The notes beneath the pieces are model-generated. The model did not search any database. It saw only the letters and a program-made list of their open reading frames with translations, and was not told the DNA's origin. The translations under genes were made by a program, and so were the position numbers. Positions 51,842 through 52,047 of a DNA stretch of 52,047 nt are shown in pieces. Every line of letters begins with the position of its first letter. Within the stretch, counting starts at the first letter, position 1. Source of the stretch: Caryophanales bacterium (lineage in GTDB: Bacteria > Bacillota_I > Bacilli_A > RF39 > UBA660); contig JAEEKI010000003.1 of NCBI GenBank assembly GCA_016282375.1, forward strand, positions 1-52,047, in the 5' to 3' direction.

Positions 51842-52047
51842 ACTAAATACTAATATAAATAAAGATAAAGAAGATAAACATCCATATGTACGGTGTGAAC
51901 ATGTGGATAGTGAATACCTTCAAACTGTATAGATATAATAAATACTATTATAATAAAGATAAAGTAGATAAACGAATTATTGAATAATGCTATTTTGAAC
52001 CTATTCAAAACTAACCTATATACTAAATACTAATATAGTAAAGATAA
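51842..52047 (+). repeat. Direct repeats of ~38 bp spaced by about 90 bp, cut by the window end
   Basis: Three copies begin at about 51842, 51935 and 52022. The consensus is roughly AAATACTAATATA, a short variable piece, then TAAAGATAAAG-x-AGATAAAC; the third copy is truncated at the edge. The spacers differ. They are not CRISPR-like because repeats are degenerate and spacing is irregular. Confidence 0.55.

Noticed and set aside
1-52047. Mycoplasma-type genetic code (TGA = Trp), suggested by the low GC and Mollicutes-like proteins
   Set aside because: TGA ends clear genes (whiA, the surface protein) and conserved Trp positions use TGG.
51842-52047. CRISPR array
   Set aside because: Repeats are degenerate, spacing is irregular and long, and no cas gene is in the window.

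Overview
The window is AT-rich chromosomal DNA (roughly 30% GC by eye) from a low-GC Firmicutes/Bacilli-type bacterium. The evidence is a soj/spo0J (parA/parB)-DUF951-ychF cluster like the one in Bacillus, plus whiA, truA-rplM-rpsI, strong AGGAGG-type ribosome binding sites, T-rich intrinsic terminators and an MEP-pathway ispG. TGA is a normal stop (for example at the ends of whiA and the surface protein at 1485) and Trp is TGG, so this is genetic code 11 and not a Mycoplasma-type code. Gene content and protein style fit an uncultured gut Bacilli/Mollicutes-related lineage (RF39- or Erysipelotrichales-like); that placement is inference.

Layout. 1-225 is the right end of an IS3-family element, next to ispG on the minus strand. 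1485-2860 holds an anchored surface protein whose last ~50 codons are abruptly GC-rich, adenine-poor and NNC/NNT-rich, followed by a perfect hairpin with a GACA loop; this looks like a diversity-generating retroelement (DGR) target without a reverse transcriptase in the window. 2860-3753 is a DUF1016/PDDEXK protein. 3829-12140 is a housekeeping block: parA, parB, DUF951, an AbgT-like transporter, ychF, a DUF362 ferredoxin-like protein, whiA, truA, and rplM-rpsI behind a promoter and leader. 12173-12663 holds a convergent small hydrophobic peptide/antisense RNA pair that looks like a type I toxin-antitoxin. 12664-20227 has small proteins, an MBL hydrolase, an orphan minus-strand SAM-I riboswitch, a kinase-like protein, DUF3800, an RsgI-like Cys-rich membrane protein, a PNPOx-like protein, a GlsB-type protein and a Ca2+/Na+ exchanger.

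20374-29366 has an Abi protein, HtrA, an RDD protein, an ABC FtsX-type fusion, a PH-like protein, a LysM protein and membrane proteins. 29400-34463 has trxB, tRNA-Cys, dut, an amidase with LysM repeats and a zinc-ribbon membrane protein. 34539-38251 has a leader peptide with a terminator before a short rel gene, then a metallophosphoesterase with a catalytically dead tandem paralogue. 38282-42427 has a HerA-like ATPase, a CwlJ-type hydrolase, a flippase-like protein and a small membrane protein.

42444-42947 has a minus-strand promoter, about 490 nt of nested helices with no credible ORF, and a perfect terminator: a candidate large structured non-coding RNA. 43026-48124 has a membrane protein, an ITPase-like protein, a thioredoxin/DsbD-like/cysteine desulfurase operon and an aquaporin. 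49141-49490 has a second SAM-I riboswitch, with its own promoter and terminator, in front of a wrecked metK-like gene. The window ends with a nitroreductase, a stand-alone Ser/Thr kinase and an AT-rich stretch with ~90-bp-spaced repeats.

The most promising signals are the DGR-like variable C-terminus, the ~490-nt structured RNA, the type I toxin-antitoxin-like locus, and two SAM riboswitches with no intact gene behind them.
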